A stretch of DNA of 64,000 nt from Glossina fuscipes (lineage: Eukaryota > Arthropoda > Insecta > Diptera > Glossinidae), in NCBI RefSeq assembly GCF_014805625.2, contig NW_023998431.1, positions 6,270,213 through 6,334,212 of the forward strand, read 5' to 3'. A program made the position numbers and the translations under genes. The notes beneath the pieces were generated by a model, which searched no databases, was not told the DNA's origin, and was given only the letters and a program-made list of their open reading frames with translations. Below, piece after piece: positions 46,564-59,089 of the stretch (position 1 is the stretch's first letter; each line of letters opens with the position of its first letter).

Positions 46564-48697
46564 ATGGATACTTCAAATGTAGGACGGCGACGAGTTAATT
46601 CTCGTATAAATGCTGAAGATCAGGCGTTAGATCAAATTGCCAAAGAGGTAAAGTTTTTTCTTGACGGGCATGCGCTAGTCAATTATATATTTAATAATTA
46701 ATTGTTCTAATTCGAGGCGGAGGCCCGTTTGGCAGCACGAAGGCAGGCGAGAGCTGAGGCACGCGAAATACGTATGCGTGAGCTAGAGAGGCAACAAAAG
46801 GAACAAGAGCAGAATGCGGATCGTGTGTTTGATATGCATAATTCCTCGGGAATTGATACAATATCGCGTAATAGAATTAGTTTAGGATGTTCGCTCATCA
46901 GTGGTTTGCTTAACACAGCCCGTGGTAACTCAATGTCTTCTAGGCGCAGTAGCGAAGATTCATTAGAAGAAGAAGGGCGAAGCTTAAGAGATATACGTTA
47001 CGAACTAAGGGTTTGTTTACTGAAGTAACAAAAAATATGTTACTGTTAGCAGTTTTTAAATTTAGGGAGTGGAGGAGAGGTTTCGTAAAGCTATGGTAGC
47101 CAATGCTCAACTGGATAATGAACGTACCTCACACACATACCAAATTCAATTGTTGAAAGACAAATTGGAAGAAATGGAGGAATCATATGCTCAATTGCAA
47201 CGTGAATTTAGGGAAAAATCCCGAGACTGCAACGTGCTAAAGCGCACTATAGATAAATTAAGCGAAGATCTAAAATTGGTGCAAGGTCAGTTATGTGAGC
47301 GAGACACTTTAATTGCGGAGCAAGGCTTGGTTGTAGTTGCTATTGAAAACGAAGACGGCACCGATGCCAGGAGAGCACTAGTCAGTGTTGAAAATGCAGA
47401 ATTGTTAGGTTCTGTACAAGGTTCATTAGGTAAGTAACGGTTATACCATTAGATATGTATTCTGGAAATTCATGCGGCAAGCAGTAGGAAGTAATGATAT
47501 ACGCGAAGCAAATAAATAAAAGCTTTAATTATACATTGGTGTCGTTGTGACGCTTTTGATCGTACAAATTCGTCAGTATTTTCTGGTTTAACTCATTAAT
47601 AATGTCCGAATTTACATTAAAATTACAATCAGATTAATATTAGAGTTACAATCGAATGCTTATTGTCGTTGCTTTTGACTTAATCTAGATGTTCGGCTAA
47701 AAAAATTTAACGAAGAGAAGCAGCTGCTTCAGGCTGATTTGCAACTTCTCCAAGAAAAATTAGAGACGTTCAAAAGCTCGGGAAGAGGACGCGTTAATAC
47801 AACTAATGGCCCATTTAGTTCTGAAGACGATTATGAAGCTCAAAGTAAGTTTAATTGATGTTTTTGCTGTCTTCTTGTTGCATTTTAAGCTTGATTCATT
47901 TTATTTTTAAGGGGAGACTAATAAAATCATATCTGATTACAAGTATAAATTACAAAAGGCCGAACAAGAAATTGCTAACCTGCAAGCTAGCTTAGCTCGA
48001 TCAGAAAGCCAAGTTATTCGCTATAAGAGCACCGCAGAAGCTGCTGAAAAAGCAGAGGCTGAATTAAAAATAGAAAGAAGGAAACTGCAAAGAGAGGTAA
48101 AAATTAAAGAAAAGTTTGACCATTATCTTAATTGAATGTTGCGTAACTTTACGAATAATTTCGTTTGATCCCTTTTAAAGCAGGATTTACTGATAGCACA
48201 CTATTGGGATGAATGTCATTGCCAGTAGAAATAGAAAAAGAGCTTGGAAGTAGTGTATTAAATTGACATCACGGTACCATACGCGAGTTAATACCTTAGA
48301 TATTCTTTGATAATATATATAAGTTTGTTGATTCAGCCACTATCATTACTTAAAGTTTTGCTAACTTATTCGTAATATCCAAGTCCGCTATTTAATATGT
48401 GGAGATGAATTCTAACATACGTGTAAAAAGAGAAAATGTCTAAAACCAATTCAATTTTATGTACATTTGACATATATGCACTACATGAAGGGCATGCATT
48501 TATTGTTGTTCAAATTTAATTTTACTCTTTGTTGAAGCAAATGTGTAAATATCTAAATTAATTCTTAATTGTCTCTCATTAAACAGAATCGTGAAGCTAT
48601 GGAAAAGTTGGAAGAATTGGAAACATCAAATAATCACTTATTGAAACGATTGGATAAATTAAAAAATGCGAAAAGCGCTCTCCTAAAAGATCTTTGA
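46564..48697 (+). CDS. LRRFIP1/2 homologue (Flightless-I interacting coiled-coil protein)
   Basis: LRRFIP proteins bind the leucine-rich repeats of Flightless-I and act as scaffolds in actin and signalling control. Six exons join in phase: 46564-46647, 46717-47010, 47066-47429, 47689-47844, 47912-48096 and 48587-48697, for 397 residues. The N-terminus is diagnostic: [12 protein letters not shown] across the first junction to [20 protein letters not shown] and [12 protein letters not shown]. The rest is nearly all coiled coil ([60 protein letters not shown]), ending [19 protein letters not shown]. It is longer than a minimal LRRFIP core and lacks a nucleic-acid-binding insert. The acceptor of exon 2 (ATTCGAG) has a weak pyrimidine tract. 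Vertebrates have two paralogues, so a 1-or-2 label is not assigned. Confidence 0.93.
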
Positions 48698-50829
48698 CCG
48701 GTTTATGTAACAGAACAAAGTTCGACAGTAACTCAAATTACAACAGGAGGGCCTGTTTCATCAATACTGTCATCGCATTGTCAACACAGGTGTCAGTTGT
48801 TGACATCTGTAAAGCCGAGCCATCATGAAGAGCCAAAAAGCTTTGTCAGACTACAACAAACCAATGAAAGCAACGGCAGTAACGTTTCTTAAAATATAGG
48901 GCAAAAATCACTTAGCTGTTGTAAATATTTTTACATCACGAAGTCGTAAATACTAACTTCTGCTGCAAACATATGCGTAATATAGTACATTGAAATATTT
49001 CGTCAGTCTTACTACAGACATATATAAAAATTATAATTAAAAATAAGAAAAACGATATAGTTAGTACCGATTGTAGAAAATTATTCTTCTTTTGTTTTTA
49101 TTTTTTCCTTTGTTATTATTTTAATAGTTTAAATATTAACAATTATTGAAGATTTGTATAAACATATGCAATTTTGTACGTGCTTGTACTTGTATAGGTT
49201 ATTTAGAATTCTTATATATGTAATCTATCTATAGATTTTTTATTTAAATACATTTTATGTGTTAACGCGCCCGAATATCGAAAAAACGATAGTATTTGTG
49301 CTTAGGTATATCGTTAGGTACAGATTGCACTATAGTTTCCACTGAAGTAAGTGTCGTCTCTGCGAGATGCTTTTTATATTATGGCACGAATTATGTTATG
49401 TATTTTCACATGCCGTTAAATTTTCAAAAGCAGTTATGCTTTTGCTATATGCTTAAACATTTATAAGCAAAAAATATTGTGGCAATTTCCTAGAGAATTT
49501 GGGTAAAACAGGAAAAGCATGCCATTTATATGCACTTGTAAGAAAATGATCCCCTCCTTAATACAAACCAGAGAGTTTTGCAGGATCTAAATTAATTATA
49601 ATGCATTTCTAATATCTTTGAATTTTGCCGTAAGCATGAATAAGAATAACCGCTTCCTTCATACTGTACATAAAGTTCGTTAAATGATCGAATTTAAAAA
49701 AATAGAGAAAGTAATGCAATTCTTTAAATTTAGTAAAGATGGACCACTTTATTCACTTTAGTCTTACGTTGGTAACAGTAAACTTCTCCTATTTAGCTTC
49801 TTGCGCATACGAACTGTTCTTTTGCACACAAGATAATATTGGGCTTTCATTTCGCAAAAGCTTATTGCACCGTATTTTCTAGAATATAAGTGACGTATCT
49901 GTCGAAATATATTCAGATTATAATTTCAACGCCAACTCGTGCTCCATAAACTGTATGGGGCAAGGAAAAGATTACGAAGTAGAATTTTCCATCAAGAAAT
50001 AATTTTAGTTGCAGATCGACTGCAAAATATATGATCTACTACGATCATATTACTAAATTAAGTCTTAGGCAACGAACCATCGCTATCCTTTTGTCCCATG
50101 TATAATTCTCCATGGTTCTGAGTTTTATAATCGATTTAGATGGAATACGATCTTTCAACACTTCATCGACGTTAATGAATATTTAGTTTTAGGGTACGCT
50201 AGCATGGTATTCTAATTTATTCGATTTTCTCGTTATTCTTACTAAATACTAAAGTACGATCCAGATGCATTACATCAAATAATTGACAAACAATTAAAAC
50301 TACGGTATTATACAAAATTTGCATATGATATGAGGTAGAAAATCATAAGCTTTGCCTCTACAATCCCTGAAATAGCTGCTGAAACTACTCAGAACTTAAT
50401 TTCTTTGCAACGACAATATATTGCGTATTGATATCTTGACGCATGGATTAATTAAATTGTTATTATTTTTACTATTATTTATTGGTTACAAAGCGAATTT
50501 CAACCGCTATAAGTATCATATAGTCAAACATTATTGACATCATAAATTTATCCTTAAACGTAAAAATTAGAAAAACATTACAAATGAAAGCACCCGGGCT
50601 TGGGCTAATTTCTAACTTGGCCGAAAAAGATCTTACATTACAGTATGTTCTAGTGTTTGGTAATCTCAAACTTTATGGTAGAGGTACTCATGCCAAAGTG
50701 TATCAAGTTGTAGTTCTCATTGTATTCTTTACATAATCGACGGATAGGGTCATTGTTACCATAGTTTGTTCTGTAGCAATCAAAATTGCTTAGACACTCA
50801 CTATGGAATATTTAGTTATATTTTAAATA
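48698..50829. other. Probable LRRFIP 3' UTR and intergenic sequence
   Basis: The first part after the stop should be 3' UTR. The rest shows no coding support. The right edge is the 3' end of a minus-strand LINE. Confidence 0.4.
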
Positions 50830-51431
50830 ATAAATACTCAAAACCAGATATGCCAGTCAGCAGCTCGTGAACAAACGATATGATGGAAGGCGGATGTTAG
50901 GGTTCCAGGACAAACATCGTAAGCAAAACAAAAAAAATTGGTTTTGTACGGACTCAATCTATTTATGGTAAAGATCATGTTGTAGATCCCATATAATCGA
51001 ACAGTCTTCCAGAATAGGCTTCACTAGCGATATAGACAGCAACCAAGTAGTGTAAGAATTACGAAACATATTGGCCTAACGCGAGATGAAGCCCAATGTG
51101 CTTCTTGCTTTATTAACGGTTATATTAATGTGTGCATTGAAAAACAATTTATTGTCAAACAGCACTCCAAGACCAGTAATAGGATCTGGTTTATAAAGTT
51201 GCACGTTATTGATAAAACGGCTTATTTAAAGTTGAAATATGTTCGTCAAATTGTTTTATTATAGAGTAATAAATCGTAATTTTCATATTATGGAGCAATT
51301 AAAACAAAAACGAATTTTTTATGGTGTCATAAAACTTAAGTAGATTATAACATAATAATTTCTCGAGATCAGGTTAGTGAATAAAATTCAAAATTAAAAA
51401 TGCCGTCAAAAAAATCCTTGAATTCCTAAGT
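50830..51431 (-). mobile_element. 3' part of a minus-strand LINE (RT thumb and C-terminus)
   Basis: Reading leftward from about 51190 gives TGLGVLFDNKLFFNAHINIT, then KARSTLGFISR, and after a stop KPILEDCSIIWDL and SVQNQFFLFCLRCL. These are the conserved blocks after the YADD box in Jockey/CR1-type LINEs (GV.FD..L.F..HI; PILEY.S.IW.P; Q..FLRFALR). Stops show it is dead. It probably belongs to the same insertion as the pieces at 52435-53800, split by an inserted DNA element. Confidence 0.7.
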
Positions 51432-52424
51432 GGGCTGATACAGTGAGGTGCGATTTTCGTTTTCGGGTTAAAAACTCGCAAGTGGTAACCGCTGCAATAT
51501 TGTTTTACAAGAAAATGTAAACAAAACATATGATTTTAGGAACAGCGGATAAGCATGCGATAAGGAAGTTCTGGATCATCGTTAAGAGAATCGAATCATG
51601 TTAGCTTATTTGCTGGCGATTATCCCCAAATGCGCTCTCTCAGTCAAGTCAAATCTGCTGACAATGAAATTACCGTCGCTGAGAACAAATTTGCGTTAGA
51701 AAATTTGAGAGGAACTATTGGAAAGCTGGCGACGATGGCACGTGATTAGCAATAATCAATAGTCTCTTTAAAAAAAATTCAGATGATAATCGCCTGGTAA
51801 ATGATCAGCCCACAGTAATAACGAAATCGTTTTTTTTGGATGTTTAGTTAAGGCAGACGAAGCCATTAAGTTTGTGGGTTATATGTACATTAATAAAGTA
51901 GTCAACGTAAACATAAACGGCGAATTTATGTTCTTAGCGTTGAATATTATTCGTCGGGCTGAAGTTTTGTAATTCAAGAGATTATATTACTAATCTTCAT
52001 AATCTGTTTAATGTTTATAACATCAACGAGAACGAGTTGTGTACCAATTGATCCAAAACTCGGAAAATATCATTTATTAGTCTCAAATAAGAGAATTTGA
52101 TGAATATATTTCAAATTTAAAATAAATCGTCTTCATTGCTTGATTTTCATTTTTTACAAAATAATGTATGGTATACATCAAAATTCCAAATCACATAATA
52201 TACAAAGAAAGAGTACATTAGCGTAAGATAAACATAAATTAGATAAACAACTTTAAAATTTAAAAGAAACGATCATTATTTCTTTTTGTGGCATTTTTTT
52301 TTGCTTTATTTGTATGCATAATGCAAAACCATATGGTTTGCCAATTCTCGTAAAATTTTGTAAAAAGTCAGCCAAGTTGAAGTCCCAACTAGAAAATAGG
52401 AATAACGCCTCATTGTGTCAGCCC
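51432..52424. mobile_element. Terminal-inverted-repeat element nested in the LINE
   Basis: The ends are inverted repeats: left GGGCTGATACAGTGAGGTG (51432-51450), right the reverse complement GGGCTGACACAATGAGGCG (52406-52424), matching at 16 of 19 positions. Inside are the family blocks (ATATTGTTTTACAAGAAAATG, AAATCGTCTTCATTGCTTG, AGATAAACATAAATTAGATA, AAAACCATATGG). About 490 bases (51541-52030) are absent from the copy at 40107 and look like a further insertion. No transposase frame was found, so this is a non-autonomous (MITE-like) element. A target-site duplication was not evident. Confidence 0.7.
51541..52030 (+). mobile_element. Insert within the TIR element, possibly LINE ORF1-derived
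   Basis: This segment interrupts the TIR element relative to the 40107 copy. It contains helix-like coding relics on the plus strand (AENKFALENLRGTIGKLATM) similar in style to the ORF1 fragments at 11246 and 28302, with stops throughout. The assignment to a LINE ORF1 is tentative. Confidence 0.35.
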
Positions 52425-52434
52425 GCTATCAGTT

Positions 52435-53800
52435 ATTATATTCTCAAAAAACTTGGGAAAGGAGCTTAGAATACCGATACCCCGATAATTAGAAATATCT
52501 GTTTCACGAGCATTCTCGAAAAGCGGAATAATAAATGATTTTTTGTACTTTAATGGAAAGTAACCAGAAGCAATAGACAGATTATGTCAATGGTGCGTAT
52601 AAATGTGATAGTTTCTCAGCACAAAACTCGGTACGCCACCAGGGCCAGACTTAAGTTTGTTATGCGACGTGTGACCGTAAACCATATGAAAGTGAAGTAA
52701 ATCCGAGGCTATATTGCCATTGTACGAAAATCTGGTTTTCACATCTGGGTTTATGTTGGTGACATGGTTACAAACGTAAACCGATTGAAAAAGTCGGCAA
52801 ATTTGCAATTTCACTATCCTCTGTAGATCCAACGTTATTGAACTTCATGGTCGAAGGATAACCATTAACCTTTTTTATTAACGAATTCATAGAGAGAAGG
52901 GTTACAATCTTTTCTTAAATTATTCTTCACCACTTGCAAGTAACTGTGCAACAGCACAGTTTATTCTGGACATCCCACTCCCTGCGTGCAATCAAAAATT
53001 TTACATAGTCAACAGTCAACTTCGAGCGTCTGTAGCGGTTATAACTCTTTTTTTTCCATTTTTGAAGGACTTTGACTTTCTGCTACATCATGGCGGACTA
53101 AACTTGTTACTATGGTATGCTCTAGGCACGGTAATAGAAAAATAATAATTGAGTATATCAATCAATCACTCTATCGAGATCACATGCAGAATTTTGGCGA
53201 GTTATTTCAGGAACACAATACCAGTTTTCCATGGGTAGCAGATAATCTAATTCCTCGTAATCGGTGCACGTAAAATTCAATTGAAGGGATACGCCCCGTA
53301 TATTTCTTACGAACTTAACATGAATCGAAATCGATTGAGGGGTGGTATTTATCCTCATGCAGGACGACAGCATCACCCCGTTGCAATATACACGTGTAAG
53401 CACCATTAATCAAGACAAAATTTGCATTCTACTTTAATTTTACACAGAGTCAATTTCGACACATGGTTTAGTATATCAATTCACTAACTAACATTTGTCA
53501 CAAGTAGTAGTGATTTTCCAAGGCCGCCAAATTGAAATTCCCGAAGACGAGAACAAAGTGTTCCGGCTTGGTAGGTGCCATTCATAAATGATTGAGGATG
53601 AGCAGAGCGTCATATAAGGGCAATACGAGATTAAATCTTCATTTCCGTAAGGATAGAACAAACGTTGACTGATATTGCTATTAAAATTCCTCCATTATTT
53701 TTGTTAATGCATTCTATATGGATTGTACTTAGGACATTTATTTACGTAATCAGAAATAGAAAAGTTTAATTACGTTTCCGCAAACAACAGGACATCATCG
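52435..53800 (-). mobile_element. 5' and middle parts of the minus-strand LINE (endonuclease and RT)
   Basis: Read leftward, 53560-53510 gives EHFVLVFGNFNLAALE, the DFNLP-type block of LINE endonuclease with Asp replaced by Asn. The frame 53406-53158 (VYCNGVMLSSCMRI and following) resembles endonuclease strands but is out of order or decayed. The frame 52832-52587 ends HNKLKSGPGGVPSFVLRNY, the GPDGIPS block of reverse transcriptase with Asp changed to Gly. Together with 50830-51431 it forms one dead LINE cut by the TIR element. Confidence 0.6.
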
Positions 53801-53839
53801 TCCACAAGAACAAATAAAAACAATTCATATTAAATTTAG

Positions 53840-54470
53840 AAAATATTTATGCTATATATGTTTACCTTACACTAGTGTACATCTTTTTTTATGTGATTTA
53901 CATTTTGGATTTATACTATACATTATATTTAAAAGAAATGGAAAACAAGCAATAAAGACCGTTTTTTTCATTAAATTATTTTTTAGAGAGCGATAAATGG
54001 TAGTCTTCAAATTTTCGATAAATGAATACATAAAAATAAGTCTAATATTTAAAAAATTATGTTTTTCGCTAATCAATTATCAAGTTTTATTTTTATATTA
54101 CTTTTCTCATTGTCATTTTTTTTTTTTTTTTTTTGTATGTTGAACAGAAGTGGACTAAGCCAATAGATTTGTGGCTTATATATCCAAATAATAAACTGTT
54201 GTAATTTTTAGTCACGATTATGTATAAACCGTAACAAAAAAATAAGAGCGGCCATAATAACTGGAGTGAGCATGTTACATGTAATATTGTCATTTTTTTA
54301 TAAATATGTGTTTTATGTTTATGTGTTGATCTCTTCGGTTTTGGCTAATACCGTATGTTGTTGTTTAAATTTTTCTGTAAAACCATATGGTAACGCAGCT
54401 GTCTATTGTGTGTTCCACTTGGGAGCTTTTAACCCGAAAAATAAAGTTACGCCTCACTGAGCCAGCGCCC
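53840..54470 (-). repeat. Inverted copy of the AT-rich terminal-inverted-repeat element
   Basis: The reverse complement starts GGGCGCTGGCTCAGTGAGGC (54470 leftward), then TTTTTCGGGTTAAAAGCTCC, AAGTGG, and ACCATATGGTTTTACAG, matching the left end of the copy at 51432. The interior (ATTTATCGCTCTCTAAAA; AGACCGTTTTTTTC; GCTTGTTTTCCATTTC) matches the 40107 copy in the same order. The far terminus near 53840 is not preserved. Confidence 0.62.
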
Positions 54471-54832
54471 TTATAAACATAATTGAATTTGCAAAACAAC
54501 GCTATGGCAATATTTTAATCAAAGTAGTAACTTTCGATAACACTGGTCGTTTGTTGCCTGTAGAAAATATTGTTTTTGCAATGAGTAGAGTATTGAGAAG
54601 AATAATTTACGGAAGTGTAGTCGACAAAACATTACTCTGTGTTATTTTAAAACGATACGAACAGTTGGGATAGTATTTTGTTGAAAAATTAAATACTAAT
54701 TTGAAGCAATTAACGATAAGTATAAGGTGTGATTTTTGATAGAATATCGCAATAGTCCTATGCACAGATCTTGAAAAGTTTTGATTACAACGATTGGAGT
54801 TTTAATGCAATAAAGATAGCTATACCCTTAAT
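54471..54832. promoter_or_regulatory. Upstream region of Avl9
   Basis: About 360 bases lie between the repeat and the Avl9 start codon; the promoter and 5' UTR should be here. No specific element was recognised. Confidence 0.3.
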
Positions 54833-57215
54833 ATGGGTTCAGTAGAGAATAAACCTCCAATATTACATATTGTAGTAATAGGATTTCATCATAAATTCGG
54901 GTGCCAGGTATGGAAAATTTTTATGATCAACTTATAGTTTTAAGAACAGTGAAAATTACTCTAGGTGGAATTTTCTTTTCCACCCCTGGTGTCCGGCTCA
55001 GATGGAAAAAATCAATGTCCATCTGGTTGGAAATATTTATCAACTTTAGCTTTGCCTGATGGTTCGCACAACTTTGTAGAGGACACAGTTTTCTTCAATT
55101 TACCTAGCTTAAGCGAGCCCACGGAGAGCGTTTATGGTGTTTCCTGTTACCGTCAAATACCGGTCGAAAGATTGAAACTGCGCACAGCTGATATGACTCG
55201 AAGCACTGTTCAAAAGTCAGTCTGCTGTTTGGCTCGCCAGCCTATCTATGGATACATTGAAGTAAAATTATCTCTTATTGCTGATGCTTTTTTTCAGCAA
55301 GGCGACTTTTCGAATACAGAGCTTTTACAACGAGCTTACCAGCAACTAAACGCTTGCCTCATGGATGATGAAATACATCGTCCACAACGGCATTTTTATT
55401 TGGGTTTATCGTTGCGGGCGATTGTCTTACATTGGCGCCATAAAATGCTCCAGTTATTTAAGCTTTTGTTACTTCAACGTCGTGTCATCTATTTCGGTTC
55501 TCCTGTACGTAACATGTGTGCTCTTATTCTTGGTATGGCTTCGCTGGTGCCACGCCTTTTGGAAAAGGGATTCCAAGAAGTAGCTTGCGTCCGTACTTCA
55601 CGTCCGATATCGCCGATGCCAGATTATACAGAGACTATCAAACAGTTCGGGGAAATCGAAAAAATACGATCGTCCGTGTATATGGATGCGGTCGATAAAT
55701 GCGCTGATGATACTCAAAATTACATTCAGTCCATAAGATTGGAGGGCGGTTGTGAGATTTCATCAGTAACGCACAGTCAGTGTAACAGCGATCAAAATTC
55801 CTTGACTCAATCTCAAAGATGTTCGAGTTTATCGGGTTCTAAGGACAGCAATATACTTGAGACTAAACGTTGCGACCGCAACAACTCTCTCACAAGAGAG
55901 GGTAGTGTAGATGCATTATCGAGTAAGTAACTTGCAAACTGTATTAAAAGTTCGATTTTCTAAGTTACTATGATTATTGGTTTCAGCGACCCTTTCAGTG
56001 TTGGCATCCATAAATCCTGATGAATATAGGGCTCCGATTTCAATTTTTGCAAGTGGAAATTTGTGCCTGCCTTATCTTTCTTTGCCGTATATGGACCTAT
56101 TGACTGATCGTTCTGTACTAAGTTATGTGGTTGGAACTTCAAATGTGCTTTTCCAGCAAAAACGGCATTTATCCGATGTGTTAGTAGATATTGAAAATGG
56201 CAATTTCGATACTCATGATGCTGAGTTAAGACGGCAATTGATATTAAGTACAGAAGACTTACGTTTTATGGACTATCTGTTGCGACATGTTCAGTCCCCT
56301 AAGGAAGACGCTGAAGGTAGTGAATATTGGATAAGGGAACAATTTCAAGGATATGTTTTGGCTTTGCTCAGGACAGCTGTAATTTCTGATGGAAGTACTA
56401 AAGATTTCGATCATTTCAATGCCAATTTTATGCATGCTCTGAAGAAAACCCAATGTTTTCAGGAATGGTACGATGTCAGACCGGAGATTGACTTCTTCGA
56501 AGCATTGCCAGCTGGTCATCCTTTTGCTGGTACACTTTCAGTTGCTGATATGAAATTGAAAATTGCACAGTAAGTGTAAATAACTATAGAAGGTATATCA
56601 ACTGCTTACGTTATAAACTTTAAGGACTATGCAGAACAGTGAAAGTGGACGAAAAATAAACCAGGCTGTAAATTCTACTAGCCGAGTTGTAGGTCAGTCA
56701 ATGATAGTCCCAAAAGCTTAAATTATGAAACCAATTACTTTTATTGCCTTGTCGGTTTTTTTTATTGTACAGGTGGGGCAATTTCCCAAGCGAAGGGGGC
56801 ATTTTCTAATTGGTGGTCTTCGATAACTATACCTTCAGCACAGCTTACCTCATCACCTGTCATTTCCAGTAATTGCGGTGATACCACCGGTAAACAAAAT
56901 CCTTCAGATGATATAAAGCAACTTGAAGAAATATCTGTAACTTTCCAAAATAAATCCACAGAAGAAATTACGGTTGGCAATAATGTGCATTCGGATGACA
57001 AGCCAGTTGAATGCTCGCAACACTTTCAAGAAAACAGCGAAACAATTACAGTAGCAACACAAGCTGTTGATTCTAATACGCAACCCGAAGGAGTAGTAGA
57101 AATTGGAAAAGAGGCAGAAATTCTCAATAAGAATGAAGAAACATCTGACTCATTTAGTGCAGATAATTTCGCTTTGCCATCAGATAACGCAAGCAGTAGC
57201 ATGTTTACAGTGTAA
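54833..57215 (+). CDS. Avl9: AVL9 homologue (late secretory pathway, DENN-like)
   Basis: AVL9 proteins act in late Golgi-to-surface transport and cell migration and carry a DENN-type module. Five exons join in phase: 54833-54907, 54965-55922, 55987-56569, 56625-56692 and 56773-57215, for 708 residues (human about 648). Exon 1 gives PPILHIVVIGFHHKFGCQ, then exon 2 VEFSFPPL, CPSGWKYLSTLALPDGSHNF and FFNLPSL, the family's N-terminal block. Further hallmarks are YGVSCYRQIP, TVQKSVCCLARQPIYGYI, LFKLLLLQRRVIYFGSPV, and in exon 3 FASGNLCLPYLSLPYMDLL and SYVVGTSNVLFQQK. Exon 4 gives QNSESGRKINQAV and exon 5 SQAKGAFSNWWSSI, both seen in AVL9. The tail after that is acidic and poorly conserved. A Ser-rich spacer (about 275-345) separates the two halves of the DENN region. 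Confidence 0.94.
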
Positions 57216-57439
57216 TGTAGCTATTAACTTATATGTTACCAGTCACTTTCATCTCATTCAAGTGCAATACAATAATTATTTGGAGGTAACATTCATAATA
57301 CCAAAACATCTATCACGTGTTGATATAATTCAAATGAAATCAAAACGAAATATACGCATGAATATTGGCATAAATGGAGATACATTTTATTGCTGCCACA
57401 CTTGTTCCCCTTGCAATTTTTTTTGCAGGAAAGTATTGT
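57216..57439. other. Avl9 3' flank
   Basis: Presumed 3' UTR of Avl9. No canonical AATAAA was seen within it. Confidence 0.3.
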
Positions 57440-58560
57440 AAACCTTCAGAAGGTTCCTCTTGTGTGCTACATGCTCTTATTGGTCTACGTTTTCGGTCTA
57501 TAAGCGTTGGAGTAAAATCTCATTAGCCTTTAAGTGTTTTTCAGTCTCCTTTATTTGCTTGTGCAGGTCGAATGATTTATTGAGCAATTACTCAGACTTT
57601 GGTTTAAGACACAATTCTACTTTCCGAATTTCCTCACTTAAAGTTTGTAAATTGTCTTGACTACTGGCGTGAGATTCACATGATATATATTTATCTGTTC
57701 GAATCCCAAGTGCGGTAGAGTTTTTAATAGAGGCCGATAGCCTTAGATGCTAGTGCTTTTAAGAGTTTAGTCTTAGAATTTATTTCTCTGGCGAAATTAA
57801 TAATAATAATAATAATATTTATCTACTTTCATTTCCTGCGCGTATGCTAATTAAATAGTTAAGACGATGTCGCAAATGCTATATAATGTGCGTTTTTTGC
57901 TATATAATATTCACAATTTGATATTTAAGGTGATAAGGAGAAGAATGCAAATTTTTGGTGTCTTGTCCTGCGACGTGCAATGATACTTAGAATATTTGGT
58001 TGTCGTTTTTTAATCTTAACGTTTAGGTAACGCAATGTCGCGGACATGGAAATTAAAAGACTCCATTTGGTCCTTAATTCGTTTTAGGTCCTTGTAACAA
58101 GACACTTGTTGACTATGATCATGAACGTGGAAGTTAAAGACAGTGCGCTCAGCAATGTCTGTCTTTCTTCAATTAGTCAACTTGTGTTAAAAGCTCGTTG
58201 CGTTAGTCCACTATTGCTTTCTCATTTGCTCCCGTAATCGAACCCTGCTCTTTCCGAACTAAATCCGCCAATAATTTTGCTTTTTGAAGCTGCAATTTTT
58301 TAAATTTCTAATTGCACCTGTCGGTTTGTTCAATCGTAAATTTTAAGCGGTAAAGTTTTATCTTCATCTATTAGCGTTATGTTAGTGTTTACCATCCCTT
58401 CATTGGTTTCCGATGTCTCTTTTGGTAAATGTGGTAATTCCTTGAATAAGTTGTGATATTCGTTTTTGACAGCCTTAATGACTTTTACGCCTTGTAGTTC
58501 CTGGTTAAGTAAATTGCGTGCTTGCCGCTTTAGCTTTTTAAAATAAAATTGCAATAATTT
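57440..58560 (-). pseudogene. Decayed coiled-coil protein gene, family unknown, with SINE inside
   Basis: Read leftward from 58554 an open stretch gives LKRQARNLLNQELQGVKVIK, then NLFKELPHLPKETSETNEGM and NITLIDEDKTLPLKIYD before a stop. Beyond it, in shifting frames, come QLQKAKLLADLVRKEQGSIT and ANEKAIVD, then LKRIKDQMESFNFHVRD (about 58070), and, past the SINE, SSQDNLQTLSEEIRKVEL and LHKQIKETEKHLKANEILL (57665-57490). The pieces keep one strand and one style (helical, Lys/Glu-rich, heptad-like), so they look like one coiled-coil coding region broken by stops, frameshifts and the SINE at 57664. No introns are evident, which would fit a processed pseudogene. The parent gene was not recognised. 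Confidence 0.5.
57664..57816 (+). repeat. tRNA-derived SINE, copy 2
   Basis: Same order as copy 1: an ACTGGCGTGAGATTCAC A-box-like start, TGTTCGAATCC as B box, GATAGCCTTAGATGCTAGTG, a TTAGAATTTATTTCTCTGG stretch and an (AAT)n tail. It lies within the decayed coiled-coil region. Confidence 0.72.
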
Positions 58561-59089
58561 ATCTCATAACTTAAAAGCTCCTTTGGAATATCGTACTATA
58601 TCTTCTTAAGACTGTAAAACAACTATTTGTGGGCATTTGTTTGTTGAATGATCTCCGTCTTGTGGTTGTTGTAAATTGAATAATTGTTGGGCGTAACTCC
58701 CATCGGGCGACATACTTTTTGTATGCTGAGTTTAAGCGATCAATAAGAAATGTAGCTCATATGCCCAGATTATAGATAGTCTACTAACTCGGTGATTATT
58801 CGTAGTATACATATTTTTCTATATTAAAAAAACAGGCCAAGATGTTAAGGAGTAAATATTGATGTAAGATTAAAGTATGGCTAAAACACGATTAATTCAA
58901 AGATAAACTAAGCGGGCAAGAAAGTTAAATAAAGGTTAAAGAAAGGAAATAATAAAAATTTATCGCAAGTTAAAAAAGACAGATTTGATCTTTTAATAAA
59001 ACAACTTACGCAAAAACATTTTTTGCTTTAATGAGATCAAAGAGGCCGCCATGTAATCTGAAAAGACTGAAGATCGTCTTTTATTACGA
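58561..59089. other. Intergenic, no gene seen
   Basis: AT-rich sequence without recognisable coding, RNA or repeat content. Confidence 0.3.

Noticed and set aside
50475..50669. 64-codon minus frame
   Set aside because: No motif; lies in unassigned sequence next to LINE remains.
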